Of a DNA stretch of 64,000 nt, positions 1 through 49,452 are shown piece by piece (the stretch's first letter is position 1; each line of letters opens with the position of its first letter). Origin of the DNA: Maylandia zebra (Eukaryota; Chordata; Actinopteri; Cichliformes; Cichlidae). The notes beneath the pieces are model-generated. The model was not told the origin of the DNA, searched no databases, and saw only the letters and a list, made by a program, of their open reading frames with translations. A program made the translations under genes and the position numbers. The stretch spans positions 13,831,852 through 13,895,851 of the forward strand of contig NC_135169.1 of NCBI RefSeq assembly GCF_041146795.1, read 5' to 3'.

Positions 1-338
1 TTGCCAGGTGGGATTCTCAGGTACCATGGGCCCTGTGCTTGCTCCATCTGTGGAGTCCCTGTTACTTCATGATAAATGCACATACACATATTTGTTTGTG
101 TGTCTGTTCAGTTCTTCTCTGTCTGTGCAGTTGGCAGCCCCTTGTGTTTTATTTTTTTGCTCTATTCTCTTTTTTATCTTTCCACATTGTTTTCCCATTT
201 AAGAACAAGATGCTATTAGAGCAATCAGACATTCCAGAAACTTGAGTAAACCTCAGCAAGTGTGTGTTAAGGCTCAAATTTAGTTTAGAGATGTTTACAA
301 GTAAAGATTAAGTCTCATTAGTATGTTTACAAGCAGAT

Positions 339-344
339 TTTATT
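339..344 (-). promoter_or_regulatory. Candidate polyadenylation signal of cfi
   Basis: AATAAA on the minus strand (tttatt on plus) about 170 nt after the cfi stop codon. It is the first canonical hexamer at a plausible distance; the 3' end is not otherwise shown. Confidence 0.5.
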
Positions 345-514
345 GGTGTTTTACTGGATAGAACGTAGTATTTTAATACCAATACAAACAGTAGGTCCAA
401 GCAGTAACATCAAACAGTGAATGCGTCTTTTACCATCTTTCACTGAGCAGTTTTAACCAAAATAAAATGGCACACCTATATTGAAATGTGGCCACATGCT
501 GTGGGTTTTCCATA

Positions 515-15444
<14,930 letters not shown>

Positions 15445-18367
15445 CCTGGCAAATGTAACGATAACAATGAAACTGTAAAATTGCTCTCGTCTTTACAGTT
15501 TTGGTCCCTCAGAAATGTTTAAACGGGCAATTTGTAAGGCATAAATCTCTCGAAATAAGTTGCAGCTACAGAGAGTTATTCTCTCTGTTAGGGAGCAACG
15601 GGTCTCTTCTGCCCACTGATGTCGTCCCCAATCAATCATCAGCTTGTCTGTGTGGACACATAAGTACACAAAATGATTGATCCAGCTGATGATGAAGAGC
15701 AGGGGGGAGGGGTTGTTGAAGGGCATCTGCAGAGAACCCAGATTTTAGCGATCAAAACAAATATGTGTTTGGAGGGTGTTATAACTAAGTTACCAACTTA
15801 CATGATGAGAAGTAAGAATTTCAGGAAGATGTTGCTTTTTAATCTGGACAGATTAGGCTGTAACTTAACCTCGTGATGAACCAAACAACGATGTGCAGTA
15901 ATGCCAATAAGGTTAACAAGGACAAATTGAAATAATAGCAGAGATTTATTCAGAGATTTGTGGTGTGTGTTGCTTGGCAGACCGTTTACCATGACTGTGC
16001 CAAATTATTACAACAGTAGAATTAAACGCATGTTTTTCTTGGCTTACTGTATCATAGTTTAAGATAGATTAACAACACTCTGAATTGGGGTTGCTGTGAG
16101 AGGAGCTGTTAATGAAGCTGGTTTTTAAAGGATGTGTAGCAGAAATATAATGAAGAAAAATGTTTAAATTTTGAGATTTTTAAAAAATCTGAAAAAAGTG
16201 TGCTTCTATATGTATGTGAATTTTTTCATGCCCATGTTCTCTGTCCATGCATTTGAATGGCAGCTTTAAAAACAAGCACAGGAGGATTGCCTATGCAGTC
16301 CTGTAAGCAGCAAGACGTTCTAGGATCATTTAAATGAAGCAAAATTAAATTCTAAAAGCTATGCTAATAATTGTTTTTATCTTTTGTGCTAAGTTTAGAT
16401 ATAATGAAATATGCCATGTAACTAGTGCACTCGTCCCACACTGTTCAAATTTTGAAATGATTGGCTTGGCGGTGAGATACATGCTGCCATACACTTTGCA
16501 TACATTTTAGTACTATTGAATGACTGATATCAATAAATAAATAAATACTTACATACATACATAAATACATGAATAAATATATGTTTTGATCTAGAGTGGA
16601 GAGCCTCACTTGTTGCTCCACAACAACATTGTGGAGCAACTATTCCTCCACAGCCTGGTGATCTGCCCACAGTTTTCATTCTATAGTCATCAGTTAACCT
16701 TAACATTGTAGGAAATTTTTTTCTTTAAAGTCAACAGTTTTACACTTTTTGTGTCACGTGTCATTTTTCTGCTTTGCAAAGTCAAACTGTATTTGTTGAA
16801 AAGGTGAAAAAGGCTTGACCTGGCGGGAAATCCTGCAGAAGAGGACGACAAACTAACAGATGAAAGTACAAACAAGTTAATATTCAATGATGAATCAATA
16901 AAAGAGCATTTCAGAAACACAGCGTGCTTTAACAGAAAGGCCGACTGAGGCTTCAGCTTGGCTCCCACTGACTACTTAACGGTAAACTCTGGATATGTTA
17001 CTGGGGTTCAAAATCTATCTAAGTCATACATCCTCACTGACACTTGATAAAAACGCTGATGACCTGTTGTTTCAAGTTGTCTCCAAGGCTGATGTAAATT
17101 TCTTCCACATCTGTTACAGTGTGTGGCTTAAACCATAATGGTGTGTTCATTTAATGTTACACAATTTTGTTTTCCCAGTCACAAACGGCAGTCCCATGAA
17201 CACGTATTATATAAAGTATAATAATAGATCTATTTTGTTGTTTTCTAACAAATTTCCTGTGTCAGAGTTTTGATCAACTTAAGTTCTTGTGAATATTACA
17301 CGTTTTTAAAACCACTGTTTGTTAATTATGACCTTTATGCCTCATTACTGATTAATAACTCTAATAATACTCTAAAAAAGATCATTTCTGGATTATTTTG
17401 ACTCTAAAAAATAATCAAATAAAAGGGTCAAATTTACCAAGAACATTTGTTTTGAAATCATTTATATTGTCTATACAGTCTTTCTGCAACACCGTCTGGA
17501 GGTTTCCCAGTATAAACCTGTTACAGGCATAACTGGCATCACATGTTGGCCATATCTTTATGCTATATTTAGATTACTTGCTTGGCATATATTGTTTGAA
17601 AGGGTAGTGTCCCTTAAAGCACACAGACATTTCTTCTTAATTTTTGACACATAAATGCAGTCAAAGGGCTTTGGGGTTTTTTGGTTGCCTTGTTTTTCAA
17701 GAGATGTTGCAGTTAAACCTTTAAACATTGCAGTTTCTAAAATGGAAGGAAATAAGCAGTTTATTTTGAAATACCAGCTTTTTCTCTTATGGATATTTAT
17801 TATTCCTCATCAATTAGACAAAGGCAGTGTCACGAACCAGGCCATACGGTCATGACAAAAAACAAAACAAAACAAAAAACAAACAAAAAAAACAGACATG
17901 GTTAGGAATGTATTCCAAGCTGCTTTATTCTTTTAAACAAATAAAACAGAAAAACGCCTACTGTCAAAAACAAACAGTGGTGTGTGAAGGAATGGATGAG
18001 TGAAGATGATGCATGTAATGGCAAAATGGGCCAATCAAGAGCTGGAAGCCGTTTTCTGCTATGTGTCATCCATATCAGACTACTCCATTAACTGGAGAAA
18101 ATCAAAGATTCTGCCTCTGAACTATGAATTTCAGAGCATTTCCACCACTCAACTGCAGCTGGGTAACATTAGATGTTTAGTTATAGATGACAGTCTGTTG
18201 GCATCACATTTTAGGATGGCCTCAGCTTTCTTGGAACCCCAGCAGAGTAGGTACTGAAAAAGGATCTGATCTAATGGAAAAGCCTAAAAACTAAATTGAG
18301 TCAGTCACTACTTTTATAAATGAGGCTTTTAGAGAAGAAGGAGAATTTGGACCTGGAAACAGCTGAT
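15445..18367. other. Intergenic AT-rich DNA upstream of cfi
   Basis: No supported gene. Short frames only, some AAAT/ACAT-rich low-complexity sequence near 16525-16575 and an AAAAC-rich run near 17857-17892. The cfi promoter must lie at the 15.4 kb end, but I see no decisive element. Confidence 0.6.
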
Positions 18368-19970
18368 TAGGGATGGGTATTGATAAGATTTTCACGATTC
18401 CGATTCCATTTTCGATTCTGTTTAACGATTCGATTCTTTATCGATTCTTTTTAAAAAAGGAGAACACTAAGTTCGATTAGCTTAGAACTTTGTTTTATAT
18501 CTTCTCTTTGAACAAGATAGAAATTGAGGAGTAACATGGCCTTACAAACCCAACAGTGAGATCTTAAGAGATCCACAGTCTACGGCTCTTCAATGGGGTG
18601 TCACAGGGTCCCCAGGAAAAAAAATTGTAAATGTAAAATAATAAAATAAATATTCTTCTGTAGCAATAACAAAGTTTAACATAAATTATTCTGTAGCAAT
18701 TACACAAGAATATCCAGTAATGTCCCTGCCTACAATTAAACACATTCACTTACCTAAAATTGGGGGCATCTGCTGTGGCAAATGGGTTCAAGCCAGTGTT
18801 GCCAACTTAGCGACTTTGTCGCTATATTTAGCGAGTTTTCAGACCCCTTAGCGACTTTTTTTAGAAAAAAAGTCGCTAAAAAAAGACGTGAAAGCGCGTA
18901 TTGCTTTTACTCTCAACAAGCAGTGGGTGCTGTAACGCAGTCAGTTCTTCTTTTACTCTTTTACTCTTATGCTGTTTTGTGGATCACAAGGTTTAAAACT
19001 ACTTATAAACACACACACAAAGTAACTCCACCAGAGTGCCTATTTCAGGTCACTTTTGCCGGTCCAAGCCCGGGTAAAGGAGCAGGGTTGGAATTGTGAC
19101 ATTAAAAAAAACAATAATTGCTAAAAGAAATTTAATTTGTAGTTCTAAATAAACTCTAAATGCATTTAGGACGTTTTTTACTCACTTTGTCTCTTCCACG
19201 ATGTTATTTCTCTCTCCAACAACGTAGGTTACAATTAGATTAGCATGACCAATTATGCAAATTAGGCGATGACGTCATTTAGCGACTTCTAGCGACTTCT
19301 AGGACAACCAATAGCGATTTTCCTTACTGAGGAGTTGGCAACACTGGTTCAAGCCTTTTACCACAAACTTAGTCACTGCTCGGTGACATTTGTCTATCCT
19401 GGCCTGAAAGGAGACGCTACCGGTAGACTGCAGTGAGAACTGCCAGCATCTGAGCCAGACTCTGTCTGTCTCTCTCATCATGGTCACCTAAATGCACAGT
19501 AATGGCAGGTTTTGTAATAAGGCAGATCGCGCTAACATAATATGCAGTGTTAGTTGATTATTTACCTGCCGCATTAACGGGAGAGGACGTGCAAACGTTA
19601 CCGCTGCTGCTGGGTTGAGATTCACGAGTCCGGAGCGGAATTAAAAACATGACATTCATTTAAGGTCATCGCGTGTTTTGTGAGCAAATGCTTTTGCATA
19701 TTTGTAGTGTTTCCTCCCTTAAATGAAGTATCTACTTTGCAAGTATTGCAAGTTGCCCTGTTGTCATCCGTTCTCGTAAACTTTTGAGCATTTGAGCCGC
19801 TTACGCGCCGTGTTTCTTGCCAGGTAAATGACGCTCCGCAACGTGGTGACGTCATTCGGGGCGACTGGAATCGATAAGGGAATCGTTTGCAAAAATGTCA
19901 AACAATTCCAAGGAATTGAAACAGTGGGAACCGGTTCTCAACAAGAACCGGTTTTCGATACCCATCCCTA
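18368..19970. mobile_element. hAT-type element, copy A, 1603 bp with nested insert
   Basis: Ends TAGGGATGGGTAT and ATACCCATCCCTA (inverted), flanked by a perfect 8-bp duplication CAGCTGAT (18360-18367 and 19971-19978). At 19622-19855 on the minus strand it keeps a BED-like zinc-finger frame (CNTCKVDTSFKGG, then MQKHLLTKH), so it derives from a hAT transposase gene, but the catalytic domain is absent. Without the 553-bp insert it is about 1.04 kb, matching the inverted relative at 44798-45827. Confidence 0.9.
18794..19346. mobile_element. 553-bp hAT-type element nested in copy A
   Basis: Begins CAGTGTTGCCAAC and ends GTTGGCAACACTG (perfect 13-bp inverted ends), with the 8-bp duplication GTTCAAGC at 18786-18793 and 19347-19354. 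Many AGCGACTT words lie near both ends (subterminal repeats). Non-autonomous and younger than its host element. Confidence 0.92.
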
Positions 19971-20602
19971 CAGCTGATAGCAACAAACTTAGAACAAACA
20001 GTTTATGAGGGGAAGAGATGAAGCAAAAAAGCCAAAGACCAATTGTTTTATTAGTTTTTTAAACCCATATCCTTTATTTCTTTATTTATTTTAGTCTTTT
20101 GGAGCAAATAGGAAAACAATGAAGGAAACAGATCAGAGCGTCAAGTTTCAGTTACAGCTAAACTGTTATTTGCACTATTGCCTGTTTTCAGAGAGGAAGG
20201 CTGAAACATACGTATGTTCTTTACTTCTTTGACAATGCAAAACTGCACTAAATATTTTGTCTATCAGCTCTGAGAGTAATTTCATGAGAGGACTAAGAGA
20301 TCTGGTTAAAAATTTATGAGCAGTGGGATTTGTTCAGTCCTCCAATGGGAGCTAAACTGTGGCACAGAGCGTTGGGATGCTGTCTTGGCATGGTCACATG
20401 GACTCCAGCAATTGGATGGCTTCATCTGCCTGAAAGTGGTCTTAACATTACTCACATGCACCAATGAATCCTGTCAGCCAAACAAGACTGTCCACCTTAA
20501 GAAGCTTTGATAACTGGACCTGACCATAAGTACACTCAGTTGTTGTCTTCTCTTGGATCTTTCTCCAATGACATTTAAACTGTTGCTCTTACACATGACT
20601 AC

Positions 20603-22113
20603 ACAGCAAATCCAGCATGTCCAAATTAACACTGTCGGATTTGATTTCAACACTATTAAAGTGTCTATATGGGTCCACACCAGAGAGTGTTAATTTAACT
20701 CTTTTTGGAGAGTTGGTACGTTAACTCTGATTTAGTGTTAAACACCAAATCTGTCTGGAGTTGATAATTTAACACTTGGTGTTAAGAGTTTATATATTAA
20801 CTCTCAGAGTATTTTAGTTTAACTACGTAAGAGTTATCTTCTAATTCATTCTAAAAAGCGGGAATTTTACTGTTCTGACCTTCTAGAAATTTCTTTTGGA
20901 AATAAACATTTACTAAAAAGATGCAATGGTTTTTGAAAAACATTTATTCTGAACTGTGCACCACAATTTCAAAACATTTTCTGAAAGATGTAACAGTATA
21001 CATGTTCTCACTTTCATTAGAATTTTGTTTATCAAAAGGTCTGACATGGTAAATGCAAATAACAGCATCTCATCACTTATTTCTTCAATACAATATGCAT
21101 GTCCTTCATTCATCCCTTTGTGGAACTTCAACGCACTTCTGCTCTCCCCCATATTCCATCTTCACAAGCATATCCTGTGTGGAGATTGAATAAAAATTAG
21201 TTGACACTAATTAATGGCACAAATAATCCAGTAAACAATTGCAGCACAGTAAAAAAAAAAAAAAAAAAAAAAAAAGGAATCCTCTTTGAGCCATTACTTG
21301 TGTAAAGTATTTTCCCAAAAGACAAGGACACAGGCAACAGGTAATACTGAACTAAATGTAAAACCTCAACCTTTTTCATTTTTACCTAAACCGTGTGCAC
21401 AAAACTCTGGAGGGATCTATGCTAACGTAGAATCCAGTCAGGACGTCTGCTACTGCTGTTTGCTCGGTTTGTTTTGTTTTTTTATGGGCGATCGTTTTCA
21501 GGCTTCAAGTAGCACCATTATACCAACATTTCACACTCTAGACATTGTTTTAGGTGTATTTGACCAAACGTTTGACTGAAAATTCACATGGAAGCTTTTT
21601 TCAAGGCTGTGGTATTTGCCCGCAAACAATACCTTTCAGCTAGCTAAAACAGAATATTATGCTATCAGCGAGCAACATGGCTAATGCCTTTCACACAGCT
21701 TTGTCTCCAAAGAGCCACAGAAGTAAAAGCTCATAATAACAATTGAAACAATCTTTGAAAAAATGACTTACCAAGCATGGCAAACAACTCAAATATGTAG
21801 AGCAAAATGTTCTGAAACGGCTTCACTTCAGCTTCGATTGGAGCCGTGCTGGGGGCGGAGTCTGTGAATTTACTCTGTTGGTGTCATAGCCCCTGTAGGA
21901 GTTCAGAGTTAAGAGGTCAAGAGTTAATGTTTCCATTGTAACACCTCCAGATTTGACAGAGAAACACTCATTTTTAACACTCGATTTTAACTACTATCAT
22001 TTTACACCTCAGAGTTACATTAAAAGAATGTGACTGTGCTTAGAGTAAAATTAACTCTACTTTTGCAAGAAGACTATTAACACCAAAACATTTAACACTT
22101 TTGAATTTGCTGT
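20603..22113. mobile_element. 1.5-kb inverted-repeat element rich in TTAAC/GAGTTAA words
   Basis: Left end ACAGCAAATCCA and right end TGAATTTGCTGT form imperfect terminal inverted repeats. The outer 250 bp on each side are packed with TTAACAC, GTGTTAA, TTAACTC and GAGTTAA words in both orientations. The interior has an A25 tract and a 79-residue minus frame (20913-21152) of unknown origin. The superfamily is not clear and the target duplication is poor (CATGAC against CGTGAC). Confidence 0.6.
21251..21275. repeat. A25 homopolymer
   Basis: Uninterrupted adenine run inside the TTAAC-rich element. Confidence 0.95.
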
Positions 22114-25100
22114 CGTGACATACCTCAAACTGAAGAAGTGCCTTTACATAATGAAACATGTCGCCATGAAGAGAAGTTTTGTCTTTATGTCATCTAAACA
22201 GGATTTGTAATGTGACTCCAACTTCTGTTAGTAATGTTGTGTTACTGTTGAAATGTGAACTGTTTCTTTAAAGGGCCCATAGTCACAGTCCACACCAACA
22301 CAAGTTCAACATGAGTGAAACAGAAACTCTGACTCCGTGAAAGGTTCATGGGTCAACATCACATTAACCATTATGGAGTCTCTGATATAAAATCATGATA
22401 TGATCCAAATGGAGGATCATGTTTATTATTATGGAGAAAACCACAGAGAGAGGCTCAAACTGTTTTTGTGTCGCGGTAACTTCTGCTGTGAGTTTAATAT
22501 TCACTCACTTTAATGTTCACCTTAGAATCCTTTTTGTCAGGTGGATGTTACATTCACCAGCTGTCTGTTGGTCTTTGGTTTTACTTTAATGTACAATGAC
22601 TCTACATTTTGCAATCAAGTCAAACCGAGGACAGTAAGGATCTCCAGAACCATTCATATTCATGAGAGAACTCAGATAAGTTTTTCAGAAGATAGTTACC
22701 AAATTATGGTAGTAGAATAAAAATGTACAACTAAAAATACAAATTTATTACTGTTCCCAAAAAAGATGTAAATGTTTTGGTTGATGTGTATTTTCAGTCT
22801 TTACTGCATCATTGGCGATGACAGGAAGGAAGAAGCTTTTTATTTGTGAATTTAAGGCAACTAGCAAAAAAATTATGGCTTTTAAAATGTGTTGAACACA
22901 TTTCCAACATAGTAACATCGACAGTATATTTACACTATAAACACATGCAATAAACATTTACTACACAGTACACATAACAGCAAACATTTGTCTTCTAGCA
23001 AACCATCAGCACATTTTCAGTGAGACATTTCAAAAGCTGCTGGGTTAAACCGAACAATAAAAAGCACTAAATACAAATGTATTTCTATTCTTTTTTAAGA
23101 GCCTCAATAATATTTGTCTTAATGAGGTTTCTGCTGTGATGTCACATGTGCACAGAGTTATCCACCATACTGAACGTGATCAGAACCACCTGAAGTTTGC
23201 ATTCATGAAGAGGGCGTTACACCAAAAACCTCTCCTTGCTTTGACTGCTAGCAGATTGCCACAGTTGTCCATAGTTTGGATGGAAGAAGCTGACTTCTGC
23301 AGGAACGTGCCAGCTGACCACTGAGGAGTAGTAAAACTTTAAAAGTGCAACGCAAACCAGAAACGGAGAATATTAGCCTTCAAAATAAAAGAAACGCCTC
23401 AGTGCAGCAGCTGAGAACAAATGGTGTTTGCAGACAAGTTGGTGTTTTCCATCAAACTGGAGTGACTGCAGCAATCCATTAACTAACCAAGGAATTGTAA
23501 GGCTTTAACCAACCAGTTGTATTTTTCCCTGGTGACAGGTGGTTACCAGAGCTCCAGTCCTGTGTGACTAAGGTCCTACTCACTTAACCCTATGACCTGT
23601 TCAAAATAGCAAAATAATTGTCATGTGACTTCAAATCCTTAGTATTATCCAAATAAATCATTTCAAACACCATTTAATTAACATCTTAGTTATGAAGATA
23701 AAAAAGTGGGTCTCTATGTTTTTTAATCAGGGTTTAATTTTTCTATCAAATTATGAAGCCAGAGATACAAAAAACACTATATTCAGCTCATATTCATATT
23801 CAGTTATTTTTTTCCTCTTTAGTTCAGAGTAATTGTTTATGTGTCTGTTTGCTAGAAAGGACATGTTCTCTTCATAACACAAACATAAAACAGTGACTCA
23901 CCGGCACACTCATCCACATACCAACATACATACTAGTAATAAATAAAAACACAATATAATTTAAAAGGAGTAATATTCTTCTGTTTTCATTTTATTGTGC
24001 CACGTGTATCACCACATCTAATCAGAAAGCCTCTAATCTCTCCTCCAGCCATAAAACACATGCAGCAACACGTTGTATATGGGAAAAACAAAAAAGCAAA
24101 AGCAGTTTGAACTTATAAAGAACAGAAAAACATATACAGATTAAACACAGAGGCACTGAATTAAGCTACTAAACGAAAATATGGCCCAAAGCCTTCTATG
24201 AAGAAAGGTTGTGGCAATAAAAGGTGAACATTTTATAAACACAAAGCAGTGACTTTGTTTTGGTGATTGATGTAAATCACCTTCTAACTGGCTTAAAAAA
24301 TGCCTCCACTGCCGTATGTTATCTACCTATTATTCTATTATTATTTATCTTGTTGATCACTGATTTATGTTGACTTTCAGATACTGCTGTAGTTGGTTTT
24401 TAGGCCTACCATTTCTTTTGTTGTTCATTTGTCCACATATTTTTTAAGGACCCAGTGCACACCATGGTAAGATACATTTTTGGCTCATAGCTCGTTGATA
24501 CAAATTAACGGCGGTGAGACTGTCGTCTTTGGTATTTTTTGTTGTTGTTTTGAGATTCAAATTAAAAAAATAGAAACCTGTGATCTGATTTTGGAACAGA
24601 TTGGTAATAACAAAGTACCTAAAGATACAACATTTAATTAAAATTAACCATCTGCTTGTTAGCAGGTTTTAAATCTCACATAAAAGCGAGGCCCTGCCAT
24701 TGTGCATACATTTAATAACATTTTACCATTTTTTATGCAGAACAGAGAAACCTTGCTTTAGTAAATCTTAAATAAAGGAATAACACAACTTTGTAATTCT
24801 GCTTCCAGGATTATTTTATCACTATTATTAGTTGCATTATTTTACTTCCTTACTTCCTGTGCTGAGTCAGTTCTGCATGGCAGCTTTGGCTAACCAAGAA
24901 ATGGAGCTGCAATTTTGGGAAAACTAGCAAGAAGGAACTACTGATGAGTGCAATGCTAAAATTGCATCTAGCATTGTTAAAGCAACATTTTATTGCACAA
25001 AGAGACACAGAATATCTTTTTAAAACTACCTGATCATTTTTAATAATCCTCACAGAGTCAGATGTCTTAAGTCTTTCTAGCTGAAATTTTAGGTAGGAAT

Positions 25101-25605
25101 AACATTGCAGTATACTCACAGGACAAAACTGGGACTTAAGCATTTTCATTGCTATAACTTTTTTCGACAGATGACTGTGGTCTTTTACTGGACTGTTATT
25201 AATAATAATATCAGTGAATGTTGGCAAATTACGTAGTTTGGAAGCAAAGTTTCAGATCACACAAAGACATGAAGAAAAATCACATCCAAAAACATACAGG
25301 CACAGAAAACACGTCAAATAAAATCAAATCAAAACACACATCCAGCAAGACACATGTGGAGAATTTGGTCTTTAGGTTGATACATTCATGAAATGGAGAA
25401 GGCTAATTGTCATTTATTCAAGTACAACTCAAGCGGGTCCATCACACTTATGTTTAAAATGGAAGCAAAGATGTGCTTACTTTGACGAGCATTAGTGTAC
25501 AGTTTTTCAGACATTTTAAGTTAAGCTTACAACATTTTAGGGATAAACTGTCCTTTACTGTCCTCTGAGAACTGAGTAATTATCTGATGTGTTAACACAC
25601 AGCAC

Positions 25606-25650
<45 letters not shown>

Positions 25651-28178
25651 TCTTGTTTAGGTATAGATTGTGCTTATCCTGATTCATCTGTACATGATTA
25701 GACACTAAAGTTGCTCTTCATGTACACTGTAGCTCTACATAATTTATGTTATTTAACAGAAAGCAACACAACATAAACAAAGAAACAAACAGACATCTTC
25801 CAGAACATGTGTGATCATAACCAAAGCTGTAATCATCAAGAACGTCGACTAGAATTAACGTAAAGCCTTTAGTCTTGGTGTTTTCTCCCAACAGACCGTT
25901 GAGCAATCATGGAGTGAGGGACGGCTTGGTTATGCAAATATTTCCCAAAGGCAGAGCTGCTTCAGTATGAAGAAATCATCTCTTTGAGCAGGTAAAGAAC
26001 TACATTTCTTTAGCCGAGTAATCATTAACTCACACTTTATACCAAATCAGGTTGCCGCTTGTGCCAGGGCTAGCATGATTTTCAGGGCAACTTAATCTCA
26101 GTCTAAGGCAACGAGAATTATGGCTTTAAAAATGTATTGCACATATTTCAAACACAGTAATTTTGGACAATATTGCAATTGATGCTGAAATATTGCAGTT
26201 AGCCTTTGACCACCAGCACTGACTCAATTTGAAGATCATCAAAGGTAAAACAATCACAAGTGACAATATATATTTCAAAGTAATCAGTTATATATTAACT
26301 TATTTATTCAAAATATTAGTTAATTTATTAGCTAGCTCACTTTGAATTAAAAAAAAATGTTAAGGGTCGTTAGTTTTTGTTTTATAAACTATTTATGCTT
26401 AACTTTGTTTGACCGGTTACGTTTTACTGCTTTACCATAAATAATGTATTTTCAATCCAGTGTTTACGAAAGACTGAGGTTCGAGTTTAGTGGCAAAAAA
26501 AAAGGTAAGTATAAATGCAGATTTCAAAGTAAGCAGTAATTCCACATTATATTCTATGTCCATTTAAATATTAGCTATACTAGTAAGATTGGGAGTTTTG
26601 TATCTGAGGTTGCTTAATGTTGATCTCAAGAGAAATCTGGTTTTAGGATATGTATTAGTGGTACTGTGATTAATGTTTGAGGCCAAAACACTTAAAAGGG
26701 GTGTAGCAAGTAATCAGTCCATGGTTTGGTTCATACCTTGCTGTTTTCTTTAATTCAATTACTCTTAGGTATTTCCAGGGGACTGTCTTTGGATGATCTT
26801 TCAACACCAGACTAGCGTGCCTTAACTAGAAAGTAACAGTTCCACATGGCATCAGAAGATGGAGCTAAGTGGGAAGTGATTAATTTCTCTGAATTGATAC
26901 ACCTACACTGGTTAATTTAGTTTTTTGTTTGTAACGTCCAAAACGACTATTATGACAGGTAACTCCGATCCGAGAAGTCTAGAAGAAAAGACATAAAAAT
27001 CTAATATTACGTGTTTCAGATACAGGATGAACTGAAGGGCTGTATAAAAGCACCATTCAAGGATTTTTTTAACTCAAGGAACAACAAAGAAGAAACTTAA
27101 TGCATCTGTTATGTTGTAGATGTTTTTACCTGTTAGATTGTTTTGTTTTTGAGCTTTTTATTTCAGGCTTCTAAGAGACGATCAGCGCCACCAAAGCAGC
27201 CCTGCGTTTGAGACATAGAACGTGGACTCTGACGTACCGACAGAATAACTCAGAACTTACTAACAGCACAAATTTGTTTGTATTGCTGTTAAATGTGTGC
27301 GTTTACAGCCATTACTGCGTTGTTCTTTTAAATCTGCATATTGCCCAGTCTGTGCGAGCTTGGAAGGAGTGTACTACACCGTATCAGTGTTTCCTGTTTA
27401 AGCCACAGTCGGTGAGAAGGCTGTGATTGCTTATGCACGGACACACTTGTGCGTCGCGTGCATGTGTGGCATGTAGGAAAAGAAAAAGGCAAAGAACGTG
27501 CAAACTGCTAAAGATGAACAGTGTGTTCTAGTATTCATCTTCAGTGGTTTGCACATCACTTCCTGTTTATGATTCATAAACAAAAAAAAAGAAAATCATG
27601 TCTTCCACGATAAATAACTGAAATCATAAACAACAGATTTATATTTTGGGCCCATTCAGACAGAGAAATGCAAGGAAGCTAACACAGAGCTGCAAAAGAG
27701 AACTTGGTGACTGGATTTCCAAGACGATTTGTCAGTGACTGGGTCTCTCCTGTGGGCTGACATATAATTGCTAGTTTTTTTATCTTGTGCTTTTACATGA
27801 AAAAGTGCAGCAGTCCAATCAGATATTAGCTATGAAAGACTTCATAGTTGTTCTCCTATGCAAAGTGCCTCTGAGTGAAAGAGCCGTATGGACTCAAAAA
27901 GAGCCTGTATCAGTTTTTAAGTTACAGATAAACCTGCACTGATTGAACCATTGCTCTACCAGTGAAGTCTCTATTTTAACTGGTAGAAGAAGTGCATGTG
28001 CAAGTAATTATAATCCAATCTTTCCAAACTGCAGAAAAATAAATAAAAAATGTAAAACATAATTCAGAGGAAAAAAAAAACCCAGGTGGAGGTGTCCTCT
28101 TAAAACCCAAACACACCTCCACTTCTTTCTTCACTCCAGCTAAACAAACAGCTGCAGTCTGACTCATGTTTTTGTGTA
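22114..28178. other. Intergenic DNA between the TTAAC element and ttc39b
   Basis: AT-rich, no supported gene. About 22125-22190 resembles a Penelope-type tail (AACTGAAGAAG, then GAAACATGTC). An AAT microsatellite lies at 25606-25649. The 3' UTR of ttc39b must occupy the part just below 28179, but I cannot fix its end. Confidence 0.55.
25606..25649. repeat. (AAT)n microsatellite
   Basis: About 14 AAT units. Confidence 0.95.
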
Positions 28179-48529
<20,351 letters not shown>

Positions 48530-49092
48530 GTCCGCTCCCGGTGCCTGTTCTCCCTCTGGTCCGCGGGTCGCCTGGTTCCGCTACGAGGACGGGCAGAGTC
48601 CCATGACAGCTGCAGCCGAACCTCCGCTCCTCTGCGGCTGCGCACGGATCTCCTTCTGCTCCTCTGTGCTCCGTTTATTTTGATTCTTATCGCCGTAGGT
48701 CCGCTTCGTCCTTGAGTCAGGCGCGCTTCTTTGCCTCTGCTCTCTTCCGTGAAAGAAACACGGAGAGAAAACACACCTCCCACATTTCCGTTTCTCCGCC
48801 CATAGAAAATAGAAGAGAGGGAGGGAATGAAGGAGGAGAGGAGAGAGGGAGGAAACGGAGGAGGCCAGTGTTTGTGTAAGCTGATCAGGCAGAGGCGCAG
48901 ATTACATGTGGGCACGGGACGGGGGCACATTAAGTGTGTAGGGGGGGGGGGGGCTCGTGTTTATTAATGGGACAAAAAAAACACTAAAACCAGACAGCAG
49001 GCAGAAGTTCAACCTACTGTTTTGATTCAAAGCAAATCCCTTTTCTTCTATGTGTCATATATAAATTATATTTTAACTATAAATTTAAAATC

Positions 49093-49452
49093 GCCACTTT
49101 ATTAGGCACAGGCTCCTCTGCATGTTAATGCAAGTATATAATCAGCCAACTGTATTGTAGCGTCGACATGCTCTACATGGTTGAGTTCAGACTGGGGTTC
49201 AAGCTGTGGCTGGTGTGAGAGTGCCAACTGAGCCTTGTTTAAACAACCTGCCCAATTATTGTCCAGGCCTTTATGATGGCAACATGACACACTGCCTACA
49301 TGACGATGAGTTCACTGTCCTCAAATGGCCTCCACAATCACCAGATCTCACTGCAGCAGAGCAGCTTAGGGATGTGGAGGAACAGGAGATTCACACCATG
49401 GATACGCAGCCTGTCACTACCAAGGTGTACCTAATAAAGTGGTCGTTGAGTG
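49093..49452 (+). mobile_element. Internally deleted Tc1-like element
   Basis: Left CCACTTTATTAGGCACA and right TGTACCTAATAAAGTGG are inverted ends. In between are fragments of transposase sequence (ATGACGATGAGTTCACTGTC, CAAATGGCCTCCACAATCAC). Lies between ttc39b exon 1 and the psip1 3' end. Confidence 0.8.

Noticed and set aside
18782-19099. 105-codon plus frame ([13 protein letters not shown] start)
   Set aside because: Spans the terminal and subterminal repeats of the nested hAT element; not a gene.
25606-25649. CRISPR-like regular repeat
   Set aside because: Simple AAT microsatellite in a vertebrate genome; no spacers. No CRISPR array exists in the window.
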